Assembly: GCA_018269075.1 (NCBI GenBank)
Contig: JAFDVJ010000040.1
Span: 1 to 53,740 of the forward strand
DNA: 53,740 bases
Direction: 5' to 3'
Origin: Acidobacteriota bacterium
Lineage (GTDB): Bacteria > Acidobacteriota > Blastocatellia > Pyrinomonadales > Pyrinomonadaceae
Positions 53,555 through 53,740 of the stretch are shown one piece after another (within the stretch, counting starts at the first letter, position 1; every line of letters starts with the position of its first letter). The notes under the pieces were generated by a model. The model made no database searches. It saw only the letters and a program-made list of their open reading frames with translations, and was not told the origin of the DNA. A program made the translations under genes and the position numbers.

Positions 53555-53740
53555 CGAATCCGACGACGGAACGTACAATCGGCTGTCAGCCGGTTGACGG
53601 GCGCCAGCCCGTAAAAACGTATCGCATCCGAGCAGCGCGGCGGCCGGCCGGACATTCAACACGTCAGATCGGCGGCCGGCCGGTTGAGTGCCGAAAGCCT
53701 GCAATGCGGCGTCGCATCCGATGAAACGCTCGACACCGCT
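53555..53740. repeat. dispersed palindromic element, partial copy 3
   Basis: GGCTGTCAGCC, GGGCGCCAGCCCG and two GCGGCCGGCCGG palindromes, with GGCCGGTTGAGTGCC and a GCATCCGATGAAACGCT tail like blocks in the copies at 13340 and 43527. It runs off the window end. Confidence 0.5.

Overview
The window looks like a chromosomal segment of a Gram-negative, high-GC soil or water bacterium. I would place it in the Acidobacteriota, most likely the Blastocatellia/Pyrinomonadales side. This placement is inference from several things: Gram-negative envelope genes (a porin with a C-terminal Phe, lipoproteins), a Ni superoxide dismutase, Ser/Thr kinases joined to other domains, zinc-ribbon anchored secreted proteins, and very abundant intergenic heptanucleotide repeats. 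No rRNA or tRNA gene is present; the only recognised RNA gene is a complete tmRNA (ssrA).

Layout. 1-1500: a tandem pair of secreted Ig-like proteins next to a broken third signal peptide. 1.5-7.6 kb: an AAA/RecA-like ATPase behind two perfect operator palindromes, a small VOC/SRPBCC/VOC/membrane operon, a cysteine-cluster protein, peroxiredoxin Bcp, a nuclease-like/ParA fusion, and an isochorismatase-like protein whose ribosome site lies inside a terminator hairpin. 7.67-8.04 kb: tmRNA. 8.1-12.2 kb: a long leader followed by a monoheme cytochrome, an outer-membrane porin and an octaheme cytochrome, closed by a strong terminator. This is a candidate porin-cytochrome electron conduit. 12.2-29.7 kb: MsrB, a hybrid sensor kinase, MurI, RNase PH, a Ser/Thr kinase-FGE fusion and a parvulin PPIase sharing an identical promoter, a D-aminoacylase-like amidohydrolase, a Uma2 protein, a nucleotidyltransferase pair, FabG, rhomboid and TrmB. 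29.8-39.7 kb: an M48 protease, DUF47 plus PiT phosphate transport, an AI-2E family exporter, a lipoprotein, a GT-C-like membrane protein, an alpha/beta hydrolase, a hotdog thioesterase and TruA.

39.7-41.4 kb is a gene-poor island. It holds a 17-unit, 21-bp repeat array rich in palindromes, a composite of direct and inverted repeats, and what look like toxin-antitoxin remnants. 42.0-43.5 kb carries a ferredoxin, Ni-SOD (sodN) and its maturation protease (sodX), separated by a 150-bp nested palindrome. 44.7-49.6 kb is a sulfur-assimilation locus on the minus strand. Its genes are a CysM-type cysteine synthase, a PLP transsulfuration/sulfhydrylation enzyme behind a SAM-II riboswitch and terminator, a small acidic protein, a JAMM protease, and a three-domain fusion (ubiquitin-like sulfur carrier, E1-like adenylyltransferase, rhodanese). 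The arrangement recalls the mycobacterial Mec/CysO/CysM pathway, but the carrier is fused to its activating enzyme, so its Gly-Gly is internal. 49.9-53.6 kb: two zinc-ribbon/TM/secreted paralogues and LipA.

Two features run through the whole window. First, intergenic spacers are built from short tandem words, mostly 7 nt (GATTTCG, GACTCAA, GTGGAGA, AAAGTGA, GACATCC) and some 9 nt. They are often laid out as an array followed by its reverse complement, forming large hairpins at gene ends, and they reach into coding sequence at several genes. Second, promoters are often of extended -10 type (TGnTAnnnT), and some lie so close to the start codon that the mRNA should be leaderless.
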